The translations under genes and the position numbers were made by a program. A DNA stretch of 6,956 nt from Bacillota bacterium. GTDB lineage: Bacteria; Bacillota; Sulfobacillia; Sulfobacillales; Sulfobacillaceae. The notes under the pieces are model-generated. The model searched no databases. It was not told the origin of the DNA and was given only the letters and a program-made list of their open reading frames with translations. Shown here piece by piece: positions 1-6,825 of the stretch; the stretch's first letter is position 1; the number at the start of each line of letters is the position of its first letter. The stretch lies in contig JAKADI010000082.1 in the NCBI GenBank assembly GCA_021820675.1, forward strand, positions 1 through 6,956. The letters are read 5' to 3'.

Positions 1-929
1 ACCCCCGAACGCAATCGGCCGCCTGCCGAGATGCAGTTTCTAACAGTGGCAAATGAGTACTCACCCTGCACCCGTAACATCGCATTAAACAATGTTGGCA
101 CACCAAAAAACAACGTAGGTCGCATCCGGTCGATGGTGGCAAGGACCTGAGCGGCCTCCACTTTGTCAGGAACAAGTATGACCGACGCTCCGTTGGCGAA
201 GGCAAAATATGAGCCGTTACCCATGCCGTATGCAAAATAGAGCTTGGATGCACTATAAAGCCTGTCGTATTCCTGAATCCTTAAAACATTTTGCGCATAG
301 ATGCGGTTGGTAAATAACATGTCTTTATGACAATGGACCGCTCCTTTAGGGCGTCCGGTACTGCCGGAACTATATAGCCAAAACGCCATGTCATCTCTGG
401 ACGTTTGCACCGCTTGCAGCGTTCTGTCCCAAGTCTGGATCCAGTCTTGATAGAAAACTATAGGACCAGGATATCCCTGAGGGCGCACAGAGGCCTCATT
501 GAGACCCGGTAAAATCATGACCCACTTCAAATCCGAAGACTCTTTACCCACCACCCCTGCGATGTTGGCCCAAATTTCCGGTTCCACCACCAATGCCTGA
601 GCGCGGCTGTCCTTTAAGTAATATAGATAGTCCTCAGGGGGTAAATTCGTATTCACCGGAATCGGTACAACCCCAATTTTCATGGCCCCAAAAAGCGTTG
701 CAACCAAAAATGGGGAATCATAGCCAATGAGCAAAATTCGAGATTCACGCTGTACCCCCATCTGCCGCAACCCATTTCCGACACGGTTAATTTCATCAAT
801 TAGACGCCGGTAGGACCAAATGTCATCACGGTAGTAGATCGCTGCACGGTGTTCGGCATCATCTCGATCCCAGGGACTGAAAATACGATCAGTTACATTG
901 AAAGAACCTTGGATCCCCTCTTCTCTCAT
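1..929 (-). CDS. Benzoate-CoA ligase family acyl-CoA synthetase, N-terminal 309 residues (cut by window edge)
   Basis: This is an AMP-forming acid:CoA ligase of the ANL superfamily, expected to activate a carboxylic acid through an acyl-adenylate to the CoA thioester in the cytoplasm. I translated it from the ATG at 929; the frame stays open to base 1. The P-loop-like A3 motif YSSGSTGRPKG is at residues 186-196 and is followed by AVH. FAYGMGN at 232-238 and RPTLFFGVPTL at 270-280 are typical of benzoate-CoA ligases, as is VPIPVNT at 88-94. SAGG at 301-304 replaces the SAGE usual in that family. Family members have about 500-530 residues, so roughly 60% is visible and the C-terminal lysine domain is missing. 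GGAGGTG at 942-936 lies 6 bases before the ATG and supports this start. The gene is separated from the MFS gene by 157 bases and is visibly poorer in GC than the genes to its right. The benzoate-like subfamily is well supported, but the actual acid (benzoate, substituted benzoate or alicyclic) is not. Confidence 0.9.
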   Translation of the reverse strand, partial: MREEGIQGSFNVTDRIFSPWDRDDAEHRAAIYYRDDIWSYRRLIDEINRVGNGLRQMGVQRESRILLIGYDSPFLVATLFGAMKIGVVPIPVNTNLPPEDYLYYLKDSRAQALVVEPEIWANIAGVVGKESSDLKWVMILPGLNEASVRPQGYPGPIVFYQDWIQTWDRTLQAVQTSRDDMAFWLYSSGSTGRPKGAVHCHKDMLFTNRIYAQNVLRIQEYDRLYSASKLYFAYGMGNGSYFAFANGASVILVPDKVEAAQVLATIDRMRPTLFFGVPTLFNAMLRVQGEYSFATVRNCISAGGRLRSG

Positions 930-935
930 ATCAAG

Positions 936-942
936 CACCTCC
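936..942 (-). promoter_or_regulatory. Ribosome binding site of the ligase gene
   Basis: GGAGGTG on the minus strand, 6 bases before the ATG at 929. It fixes the start of the ligase. It also lies inside a 28-codon reading frame (1012-926) whose stop overlaps the ligase ATG. Confidence 0.75.
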
Positions 943-968
943 ATTTGTCGCATTGTTCACTTATCTCC

Positions 969-1003
969 GAAGGCACCCGTCCATCGATCAGCACGGTGCC
1001 TTC
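969..1003. repeat. Perfect 9-bp inverted repeat between the MFS and ligase genes
   Basis: GAAGGCACC (969-977) and GGTGCCTTC (995-1003) are perfect inverted copies separated by 17 bases. Two further pairs are possible across a one-base bulge. The structure would form a hairpin about 40 bases before the ligase start. Neither strand has a T-run after it, so it does not look like an intrinsic terminator. It could be an operator for a dimeric regulator, an mRNA hairpin in the ligase leader, or chance. Confidence 0.5.
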
Positions 1004-1086
1004 AAAACTCATGTCGGTACAATGGTTGACCGCCCTTACTGTCAGAATAAAAAGATAAATGTTCTCCTAACATACGTCTCCGGCCT

Positions 1087-2379
1087 TCATGAAAACGTTT
1101 CTCGCTTTCTCCCCAATTTTCCCGGGTAGACCACGGTCAATAGCACCAAACCGCCGATCAATGGGAGAATTCCGGCAACCAGAAATGCGGGAAGAAAATC
1201 ATGGTGATGAATGAGAAAGGCTCCGGTAATCAAGGGTGATAGTGTCACCATTAACTGGGCCAACAAGAAGATCCACCCTGTTGCCGACCCCGCTCGTTCG
1301 GCCAGGGTATCAACGGGGATGACTTGAAAAATCGAAGCCGACAATTCGTTAAAACCCTCCGCCACAAAGAGCAAGATGGCGACCGTCACCACACTCTGCG
1401 CCAGAAGCGTGGCCAAAATAGCCAAGCCAAAGACGAATTGCCCAAAAGCGGCGAGATACGTGCGGGCTACCCGCAAATTTTTACTGCGCGCCAAAACCGC
1501 GTCGGTGATGAATCCCGATAACAGACCCATCACCGCCCCGCCAACCCATGGTCCGACTGCCGCCAATCCTGCTTGCATAAGATTCAAATGTTTGACCATG
1601 ACAAAATAAGCCGGAAGCCACGAGACCAAAAACACAAATGCCCATCCCGAAAAGCCCCAGGCGATCCCGGTACCGGTGATAGTCGGTGATGCAATAATGG
1701 TCTTTAAAGACAGTTTTTGAACCCCTGTCGACTCTTCCAGATATGATGCCTGTGGGCCGGGTACAAACCGGCTTTGGGCTGGACTGTTGGAGACGAAGAT
1801 CAACCACAACACGAAGGTTACGACCCCTAGGATGCCAAGCCCGATCAGAGGAGCCTGCCATCCCCATAAAAATTCTAGGGGTGCTCCCACTCCAGTCAGA
1901 ATGAGAACTCCCAAAGGGAAACTAAAATTGTAGATGGCCGCTGCCCGTCCTCGCTCCGGCTTAGGAGTCCAATACCCAATCACCCGGTTGCCCACCGGGG
2001 TCGATCCTCCGGTGCCGCCGATACCATAGACTATCCTGGCTGCAATCATCGAAGTCATAGAACTGGCCCCAGCCCAAAAGAAGTTGCCGATGGATGCAAT
2101 GGCCAACAACACGCTACCCACGAGTTTCGGTCCAAAACGGTCGGCTGCATAACCTCCGCCTAGCGCCATGGGCACGGCTAGCCACCCACTCACCGAGCTG
2201 AGCATACCGACTTGAGCCGTAGAAAAATGGAAGGTATTCAATAATACCGGATTAATGATACTCGTCGTCAAAAGGGACATATTTTCAAAGAGTCCAAGAA
2301 GAAAGATAACGGAGACCACGACCCACCGGTACGAAGGATAGCGGATTTTTTCCAAGGGCCTGCCGGTTTGGCTGATCAC
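1087..2379 (-). CDS. MFS transporter, probable organic-anion (ACS-type) symporter
   Basis: This is a cytoplasmic-membrane secondary transporter of the Major Facilitator Superfamily. Its 430 residues are mostly hydrophobic, with a spacing that fits 12 helices and a central cytoplasmic loop at about residues 198-228. MFS motif A is seen after the second helix as GGYAADRFGPK (75-85). A weaker second copy, GFITDAVLARSKN, is at 289-301. PERGRA at 141-146 and SWLPAYFV at 253-260 recall the anion:cation symporter family, which carries hexuronates, phthalate, tartrate and similar carboxylates. That subfamily is an inference from motifs, and sugar or drug transport is not excluded. The start codon is GTG at 2379: an in-frame TGA lies two codons upstream and GAAGGGA sits 6 bases before it, so no longer protein is possible. 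Lying 93 bases after the isomerase gene on the same strand, it probably imports the substrate of the neighbouring enzymes. Confidence 0.92.
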   Translation of the reverse strand: MISQTGRPLEKIRYPSYRWVVVSVIFLLGLFENMSLLTTSIINPVLLNTFHFSTAQVGMLSSVSGWLAVPMALGGGYAADRFGPKLVGSVLLAIASIGNFFWAGASSMTSMIAARIVYGIGGTGGSTPVGNRVIGYWTPKPERGRAAAIYNFSFPLGVLILTGVGAPLEFLWGWQAPLIGLGILGVVTFVLWLIFVSNSPAQSRFVPGPQASYLEESTGVQKLSLKTIIASPTITGTGIAWGFSGWAFVFLVSWLPAYFVMVKHLNLMQAGLAAVGPWVGGAVMGLLSGFITDAVLARSKNLRVARTYLAAFGQFVFGLAILATLLAQSVVTVAILLFVAEGFNELSASIFQVIPVDTLAERAGSATGWIFLLAQLMVTLSPLITGAFLIHHHDFLPAFLVAGILPLIGGLVLLTVVYPGKLGRKRETFS

Positions 2380-2385
2380 TATTCA

Positions 2386-2392
2386 TCCCTTC
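2386..2392 (-). promoter_or_regulatory. Ribosome binding site deciding the GTG start of the MFS gene
   Basis: GAAGGGA on the minus strand lies 6 bases before the GTG at 2379. An in-frame stop at 2385-2383 rules out any earlier start. An ATG at 2386 is in another frame. Confidence 0.6.
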
Positions 2393-2415
2393 TTTCTGGT
2401 TTTCTGACGTTCTGA

Positions 2416-2457
2416 AAGTCGGGTTGGGGCGGACTCGACTTCCTTCCGTCCACCCCC
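2416..2457. repeat. Two overlapping inverted repeats between the isomerase and MFS genes
   Basis: Repeat one pairs 2426-2434 (GGGGCGGAC) with 2448-2456 (GTCCACCCC): 9 pairs, one of them a G-T wobble in the minus-strand RNA, with a 13-base loop. Repeat two pairs 2416-2421 (AAGTCG) with 2436-2441 (CGACTT), and one arm lies inside the loop of the first. In the minus-strand transcript the two could form a pseudoknot or be alternatives. No U-run follows, so an intrinsic terminator is not supported. The strong GC stem could still slow or protect the transcript between the enzyme genes and the transporter gene. Confidence 0.45.
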
Positions 2458-2472
2458 GAGCTCATTTCCGTA

Positions 2473-3639
2473 TTAGAGCCGGGAACGCCGCACATAGGTG
2501 ATCCCGTCCATAATTAACCGTGCTGTCCGCTGATATGAAGCTTCTTCAATGGTTATTCGAGTACCTCCAGCGTCCGCAAGTCGTGCACCGACTTCCATTC
2601 GCCCGCTAGGGTGTCCGATGCGTACGGTTGGAGCCCCATTTTGTCTGGCGCTGTGATAGGCGACAGTACCGGGAATGCGTGCCGCTACCGCCAACGTCAC
2701 GCTGGTTGTTCCAGGAAATGCCTTGTGTAATGTCAAAGGCTGGCCTCCAATAACCTCAGCGACCAAGTCCACCTGGTCCGCTGGCACCGTTTTCCCTCCC
2801 ACAACCGTCGCAAAGTCATGCGGCGGGGCGACAATTACCGGAATGGGCGTGAGGCGGCCTTCCGGCATTTCCAGTTTGCGCGCGACCGCCCGCTGCAGTA
2901 GGTCCATGCGTGCAAGCAGCTCGGGAGTGGGAGGAGAGGGTAGGGTGCAGTCGGCAATTCCGATATCTTCCGCCCGCACCATGAATCCGATATTGGCAAT
3001 GTCCACCACCGATACCGTCACCTTTCCCAAGCCTTCAACGCGGATCGTGTCTTGGCGGTTTTGGGTTGGCAGCAGTGATCCGCTTACGCCTCCCGCCGTC
3101 AACCGGTAGTCCATGGCGATCCCCGCCCCACTACCCGGCACACCGTCGATGATCCAGTCCCCCTCTACGAGGGCATGACCCCCGGCCACGGGCACCTCAG
3201 TCAACAGGACCGTTCCAGTGTTCCGGTTGTGAATACGTACCCGGGTGAGGGGTTCCACAGCGGGAACCAGGCCCTTTTCGACGGCGTAGACCCCCACGGC
3301 TGACGAGATGTTGCCACAGTTCATGTCAAAGTACACCCGAGCCTGGGTAATGGCGACTTGCGCAAACGTATAGTCGACATCCGCATCGGACCGCGTGGAG
3401 GGGCCTACAATCGCCATCTTCGTGGTCAATAGATCGGCACCGCCTAAGCCGTCAATTTGCCGCGGATCGGGACTGCCCATCACCGCCAATAGAAACCGTT
3501 CCCGCTGGGCACGGTCCTGCGGCACCCATTGTTCCGGCAAAAAGACGGCCTTACTCGTTCCCCCCCGCATTACGGTGCACGGTACTGCCCATAATTCCGA
3601 GCTTCCTTGGGATACCGTCATATTGATATTCATCGCCAT
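2473..3639 (-). CDS. PrpF-family isomerase (methylaconitate / 4-oxalomesaconate / methylitaconate type)
   Basis: This is a 388-residue protein of the PrpF family, two diaminopimelate-epimerase-like halves. Known members move a proton and double bond in unsaturated di- or tricarboxylic acids: PrpF (2-methylaconitate), LigU/GalD (4-oxalomesaconate) and Mii (3-methylitaconate). Visible signatures are VMRGGTSK at 23-30, GSPDPRQIDGLGG at 55-67, TTK with Lys74, FDMNCGN with Cys108, and IGHPSGRME at about 342-350. From memory, Lys74 and Cys108 fall almost exactly where the Lys and Cys of the characterised Shewanella PrpF active site lie, so the enzyme looks intact. Three ATGs lie near the start; GAGGAG at 3651-3646, 6 bases before the first, favours 3639. 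The gene begins 14 bases after the thiolase stop, so it belongs to the same operon. No methylcitrate-cycle genes are present, so 2-methylaconitate is an unlikely substrate here; an aconitate- or itaconate-like acid linked to the beta-oxidation genes is more likely. Confidence 0.92.
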   Translation of the reverse strand: MAMNINMTVSQGSSELWAVPCTVMRGGTSKAVFLPEQWVPQDRAQRERFLLAVMGSPDPRQIDGLGGADLLTTKMAIVGPSTRSDADVDYTFAQVAITQARVYFDMNCGNISSAVGVYAVEKGLVPAVEPLTRVRIHNRNTGTVLLTEVPVAGGHALVEGDWIIDGVPGSGAGIAMDYRLTAGGVSGSLLPTQNRQDTIRVEGLGKVTVSVVDIANIGFMVRAEDIGIADCTLPSPPTPELLARMDLLQRAVARKLEMPEGRLTPIPVIVAPPHDFATVVGGKTVPADQVDLVAEVIGGQPLTLHKAFPGTTSVTLAVAARIPGTVAYHSARQNGAPTVRIGHPSGRMEVGARLADAGGTRITIEEASYQRTARLIMDGITYVRRSRL

Positions 3640-3645
3640 TGTCGT

Positions 3646-3651
3646 CTCCTC
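3646..3651 (-). promoter_or_regulatory. Ribosome binding site choosing the first of three ATGs of the PrpF-like gene
   Basis: GAGGAG on the minus strand lies 6 bases before the ATG at 3639. The later in-frame ATGs at 3633 and 3621 would be 12 and 24 bases away, so the first is preferred. Confidence 0.65.
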
Positions 3652-3653
3652 AC

Positions 3654-4796
3654 TTAGATCGTTAGGATATTCACCGTGCAGGCGGTACCTTCAACGCCGC
3701 GCGCCTTGCCACCCCGGCAGTGCGCTAAGCCGACTTTGGCCCCTGGCACCTGGCGATCTTTGGCCTCACCGCGCAACTGCTTGACAATCTCGATGACCTG
3801 CGCCACCCCAGTGGCCCCTAAAGGATGCCCCTTTCCTAAGAGGCCGCCACTCATATTGACCGGAAGACGTCCTCCGAGACCGGCCTCGCCACGCTCTACC
3901 CGAGCTGGATATTCCCCCAGAGGATATAATTTCAGCCCTTCGATGCGGGTTGCTTCCGCAATACTAAAACAGTCGTGCACTTCGGCCATCTGTACATCGT
4001 CCGGCCCCAACCCGGCTTGCTGATAGGCAGCCTCTGCTGTTCGCCACGTCAGGTCCTCTACGGTCATGTCAGGCAGACCCACTTCGAGTTTTCCGCTTCT
4101 TAAAGCCGATGCCACCAGCCGGATTGCCCGGCTTGACCCCAATTGGCTAAGCTTTTTGCCGCTGACTAAGATCACTGCGGCAGCCCCGTCGGATACGGGG
4201 GCGCATTCGTGAAGGTGCAGCGGTTCGGCGATTAACCGCCCCGCCATGACTTCGTCCACCGTCACCGGTTTCTTAAACTGCGCCAGAGGGTTTAGACTCG
4301 CGTTGAATTTGTTTTTGGAGGCGATGGCAGCCAGCATACGAGGTGTGGTTCCATACTGTTCCATATGCCGTCTAGCTCGCATGGCATATACGCTTGGCAT
4401 GGTGAGTCCGATCTGGGCTTCGATGTCGCTTTCGTCGGGAGCCAAAGCTCCCCGGAACTTCGTGGACAATAGTTCAACTCCCAAGGCTAAGACGATGTCA
4501 TAAGCTCCTGCCTTCAACGCTGTCGCCGCTTCGTAGATAGCCGTCGACCCGCTGCTGCAGGCATTTTCCACGTTGGTAATGGGAAGTCCCGATATTCCGG
4601 CGGCACCAAGTCCGCGTTGACCCATGGCCATACCTTGATACACATGTCCCACCCAGGCTGCCTCAATGTCAACGGTCCTAAGTCCCGCATCATCTAAGGC
4701 CCCTAAAATCGCTTCGGCAGCCAGATCGGCAGCGCTGCGATCCGGGTGTTTACCAAACGGTGTCATCCCGACGCCCACCACATACACGTCATTCAT
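3654..4796 (-). CDS. SCP2-type thiolase (acyl-CoA:acetyl- or succinyl-CoA C-acyltransferase)
   Basis: This is a 380-residue cytoplasmic thiolase of the SCP2/non-specific lipid-transfer branch. It is expected to cleave a 3-oxoacyl-CoA with free CoA in the last step of beta-oxidation. The nucleophilic cysteine is Cys80 in ENACSSGS. The HDCF loop typical of this branch is at 274-277, with His274 and Cys276 as the likely acid/base cysteine. GKGHPLGATG (322-331) supplies His324. The C-terminal loop reads AHCRGG with Cys360, where many relatives have Asn. All catalytic loops are intact, so it should be active and is not the cysteine-less Ltp2-type aldolase. The C-terminal region carries no fused SCP2 domain. 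GGAGG lies 7 bases before the ATG. It begins 16 bases after the OB-fold gene, and such neighbours usually form one complex (BbsA-BbsB, archaeal thiolase-OB complexes). The natural acyl substrate is unknown. Confidence 0.94.
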   Translation of the reverse strand: MNDVYVVGVGMTPFGKHPDRSAADLAAEAILGALDDAGLRTVDIEAAWVGHVYQGMAMGQRGLGAAGISGLPITNVENACSSGSTAIYEAATALKAGAYDIVLALGVELLSTKFRGALAPDESDIEAQIGLTMPSVYAMRARRHMEQYGTTPRMLAAIASKNKFNASLNPLAQFKKPVTVDEVMAGRLIAEPLHLHECAPVSDGAAAVILVSGKKLSQLGSSRAIRLVASALRSGKLEVGLPDMTVEDLTWRTAEAAYQQAGLGPDDVQMAEVHDCFSIAEATRIEGLKLYPLGEYPARVERGEAGLGGRLPVNMSGGLLGKGHPLGATGVAQVIEIVKQLRGEAKDRQVPGAKVGLAHCRGGKARGVEGTACTVNILTI

Positions 4797-4812
4797 CCCT
4801 GTTCCTCCCTCT

Positions 4813-5214
4813 TTACCGATTTACCGGACGAACGTGAATCAAGTTCACCAACGTTCCATCCTCCATGAGCCGTGGACCCGGTGCCCACACCAACTCGACC
4901 TCCATGCCCACAACTGGTGAAACCTCGTCGACGAGGGGCACCAACACACGGACATTTTGAGGAAAATCCACATAGGTCAGTACATAGGGCGTTTGAAATT
5001 CCGGTGTCGACTGATGCACCCGGCTCCAGGTGTATAAGGTGCCCTGTGGCCCCAACCGAATCTTCTCCGCTTCCCGCGATCCGCAGCGAGCACACACCTG
5101 CTGCTGGGGATAAAACACGGCCTGACATGCGGAACATTGGCTCCCTACCAAATAGAGACGTTCCCTGTCCATTTCGTAATCATCGGGCCCCTGACCTCCC
5201 ACTTTCAACTCCAT
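4813..5214 (-). CDS. Zinc-ribbon/OB-fold acyl-CoA-associated protein (DUF35 family), thiolase partner
   Basis: This 133-residue protein has the two-part build of the DUF35 family: an N-terminal rubredoxin-like zinc ribbon and a C-terminal OB-fold. The zinc ligands are Cys27, Cys30, Cys41 and Cys44 (CSAC and CARC). The stretch GPQGTLYTWSRVHQ at 55-68 begins the OB-fold, and the predicted strands run to about residue 128. Family members bind SCP2-type thiolases, thiolase-like aldolases or HMG-CoA synthase and are needed for their activity, for example BbsA with BbsB. The thiolase gene starts 16 bases downstream, so a thiolase partner role is likely here. AAGGAG and GAGG lie 9 and 4 bases before the ATG at 5214; a second ATG at residue 15 is less likely. 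It has no catalytic motif of its own. Confidence 0.92.
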   Translation of the reverse strand: MELKVGGQGPDDYEMDRERLYLVGSQCSACQAVFYPQQQVCARCGSREAEKIRLGPQGTLYTWSRVHQSTPEFQTPYVLTYVDFPQNVRVLVPLVDEVSPVVGMEVELVWAPGPRLMEDGTLVNLIHVRPVNR

Positions 5215-5255
5215 CTAACCTCACTCCTTTAGTCACGTCGTTCGTCTCTTAACGC

Positions 5256-6005
5256 TTAATACGACCCTACGCTGCGGCCACCGCAGACATAAAGCACTTG
5301 ACCGTTTAGGTAGCCGGCGTCATCGTCCGCGAAAAACGCGACCGCGTCGGCCACTTCGGCCGGGGTTCCCACACGTTGAACCGGAACGGTTTTGGCCAAA
5401 CGTTCTTGCACCTCCGGCTTCAGTTGTCGGTAAAGTGGAGTGTCAATTAAACCGGGAGCAATCGCGTTAGTGGTGATCTGAAATTTACCCAACTCCAGGG
5501 CCAAGGTTCGGGTCAAACTGACGACCCCCCCTTTGGAAGCACTGTAATTGGCTTGCCCGGGACCTCCCAGCCAAGCCCGCGAAGCGATGTTAATAATGCG
5601 TCCATATTGACGTTCCATCATCGCTCGGGCGGCAGCCCGGCACGTCAGAAATTGCGCCGAGAGATTGACCCGAATCACCGACTCCCACTCTTCGTCCGAC
5701 ATTTTGACGAGGTAACGGTCTTTAGCAATCCCGGCGTTGTTAACGAGGATGTCGACCTGGCCATACGTTTTCTTGGCATACTCGACAAGTTCCTGAGCCC
5801 CCTTCGTGGTCGCAATATCGGACGCTACATATCCTGCTTGATACCCCTGTTCTCCGAGCTTAGAGCAGGCCTCGGCCACACGCTCCGCTACTACATCATT
5901 TAGCACGACCCGGGCTCCACCTTGAGCCAGACGCTGAGCGATAGCTGCCCCGATGCCCTGGCCACTGCCTGTGACAATAGCCACCCGACCTTCAAATCCT
6001 CTCAT
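5256..6005 (-). CDS. Short-chain dehydrogenase/reductase, probable 3-hydroxyacyl-CoA dehydrogenase (FabG-like)
   Basis: This is a classical 249-residue SDR with a single Rossmann domain. The cofactor loop TGSGQGIG is at 12-19 and NNAG at 89-92. The catalytic set is Asn114, Ser142, Tyr154 and Lys158 (YSASK), all present. Asp37 after the second strand (VVLND) suggests NAD(H) rather than NADP(H), which fits an oxidative role. PGLIDTPL at 184-191 is the usual substrate-loop region. By similarity alone FabG-type 3-oxoacyl-ACP reductase would be the default name. Its place between a hydratase and a thiolase instead suggests oxidation of a 3-hydroxyacyl-CoA, as for BbsC/BbsD or BadH. The bbs operon has two SDR genes, while only one is present here and it carries the complete active site. 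An AGAGGGGG site lies 9 bases before the ATG; the gap from the hydratase gene is 30 bases. Confidence 0.93.
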   Translation of the reverse strand: MRGFEGRVAIVTGSGQGIGAAIAQRLAQGGARVVLNDVVAERVAEACSKLGEQGYQAGYVASDIATTKGAQELVEYAKKTYGQVDILVNNAGIAKDRYLVKMSDEEWESVIRVNLSAQFLTCRAAARAMMERQYGRIINIASRAWLGGPGQANYSASKGGVVSLTRTLALELGKFQITTNAIAPGLIDTPLYRQLKPEVQERLAKTVPVQRVGTPAEVADAVAFFADDDAGYLNGQVLYVCGGRSVGSY

Positions 6006-6035
6006 TGTCTTTAACCCCCTCTGTCGAAATTCATC

Positions 6036-6818
6036 CTACCGACCCTTAAACTGTGGAGATCTTTTTTCCACGAAAGCCCTCATGCCCTCTTCCCGGTCCT
6101 CAGAATTTCGCAAAATGGTATGACACGACGTCTCAAAGGCAAGACCTGTAGCCAAATCCGTGCTAGATGCCAAATGAACCAGTTGCTTAATGTAGGCGAG
6201 AGACAATGGTGCTTTCTTGGCCATTACCTGGGCCCAGGCCAGACTTTCCGCATCTAACTGTCCGGCTTCCACCACACGATCCACAATGCCCCAAGCCAGA
6301 GCCTGTTCGGCGTCAATGCGTTCGCCAGTGAACATCAAGGTCATGGTCCGGCTAGGCCCTATGAGTCTGGGCAACCGTTGGGTCCCGCCTGCGCCCGGCA
6401 GGCTGCCCACATTCGCCTCAGGAAATCCTAGCCGAGCTGTCCTATCCGCCATACGCACATCACAGGCCAGGGCCAGTTCCAGTCCGCCCCCCAGCACGTA
6501 GCCGGATAAGGCGGCGATCACTGGCTTAGAGAGGCGTTCAATGAAGGCGAATAGGTCGCGAATAATCTCTCCCAACGGATCCCTGAAGGAACCCGTGTCA
6601 TATTCGGCTACCCGTCCTTTGATGTCCGCCCCCACCGAAAATGCCTTCTTTTGTCCAGCCAAAATCACCACGCGAACACTTGGATCGTGATCAATGTCTC
6701 CCAACATACCCCGCAAATCTGAAAGCATCTCTGGGGTCAACGCATTCAAGGCCGATTCCCGGTTAATGCGGATTTGCACCACATTATCAAAACGGTCTTG
6801 CTGTAGGAATTCCGCCAC
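6036..6818 (-). CDS. Enoyl-CoA hydratase/isomerase (crotonase family)
   Basis: This crotonase-fold enzyme is expected to add water to a 2-enoyl-CoA in the cytoplasm. Counting from the GTG at 6818 it has 260 residues, the normal family length. The first oxyanion-hole segment is FSVGADIK at 60-67. The second is [15 protein letters not shown] at 106-120, with catalytic Glu114. The second catalytic Glu134 is in GFPEANVG, followed by PGAGGTQRL (141-149). Both glutamates of true hydratases are present, so hydratase activity is favoured over hydrolase or dehalogenase variants. BadI-like ring cleavage is less likely, as that branch resembles naphthoyl synthases. A longer reading starting with TTG at 6857 adds 13 basic residues without homology and overlaps the preceding gene, so I prefer GTG with its strong site. 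It follows the CoA-transferase tail by 35 bases and precedes the SDR by 30 bases, consistent with one operon. Confidence 0.92.
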   Translation of the reverse strand: MAEFLQQDRFDNVVQIRINRESALNALTPEMLSDLRGMLGDIDHDPSVRVVILAGQKKAFSVGADIKGRVAEYDTGSFRDPLGEIIRDLFAFIERLSKPVIAALSGYVLGGGLELALACDVRMADRTARLGFPEANVGSLPGAGGTQRLPRLIGPSRTMTLMFTGERIDAEQALAWGIVDRVVEAGQLDAESLAWAQVMAKKAPLSLAYIKQLVHLASSTDLATGLAFETSCHTILRNSEDREEGMRAFVEKRSPQFKGR

Positions 6819-6825
6819 TGTTCCT

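Noticed and set aside
1017..1045. Promoter-like CTGACA / TTGTAC pair on the minus strand before the ligase
   Set aside because: The -35-like box matches 5 of 6 with 17-base spacing, but the -10-like box matches only 2 of 6.
849..1058. Plus-strand 69-codon reading frame
   Set aside because: It starts inside the ligase gene on the opposite strand, has no ribosome binding site, and its protein resembles no family I recognise.
1045..1073. Possible terminator after the MFS gene: ATGTT/AACAT stem followed by a T-rich stretch on the minus strand
   Set aside because: The stem has only five pairs with one G-C, too weak to call an intrinsic terminator although the U-rich tail is suggestive.
1481..1867. 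Minus-strand 128-codon reading frame inside the transporter gene
   Set aside because: It is a shifted-frame shadow of the MFS gene, whose own frame is intact over its full length.
2426..2456. Intrinsic terminator after the isomerase gene
   Set aside because: The stem is strong, but no T-run follows it on either strand.
2675..3109. Plus-strand 144-codon reading frame opposite the isomerase
   Set aside because: It is antisense to a fully intact PrpF-family gene; a long open antisense frame is expected in GC-rich coding DNA.
2473..3639. A methylcitrate-cycle (propionate) locus
   Set aside because: The isomerase is PrpF-like, but no methylcitrate synthase, dehydratase, lyase or AcnD gene is present; all neighbours are CoA-ester enzymes.
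4793..5137. Minus-strand 114-codon reading frame overlapping the OB-fold gene
   Set aside because: It is out of frame with the zinc-ribbon/OB-fold gene, which has a good start, four Cys ligands and family-typical length.
3654..5214. Steroid side-chain retro-aldolase pair (Ltp2 with a ChsH2-type DUF35 domain)
   Set aside because: Ltp2-type aldolases lack the thiolase cysteines, whereas Cys80, Cys276 and His324 are all present here.
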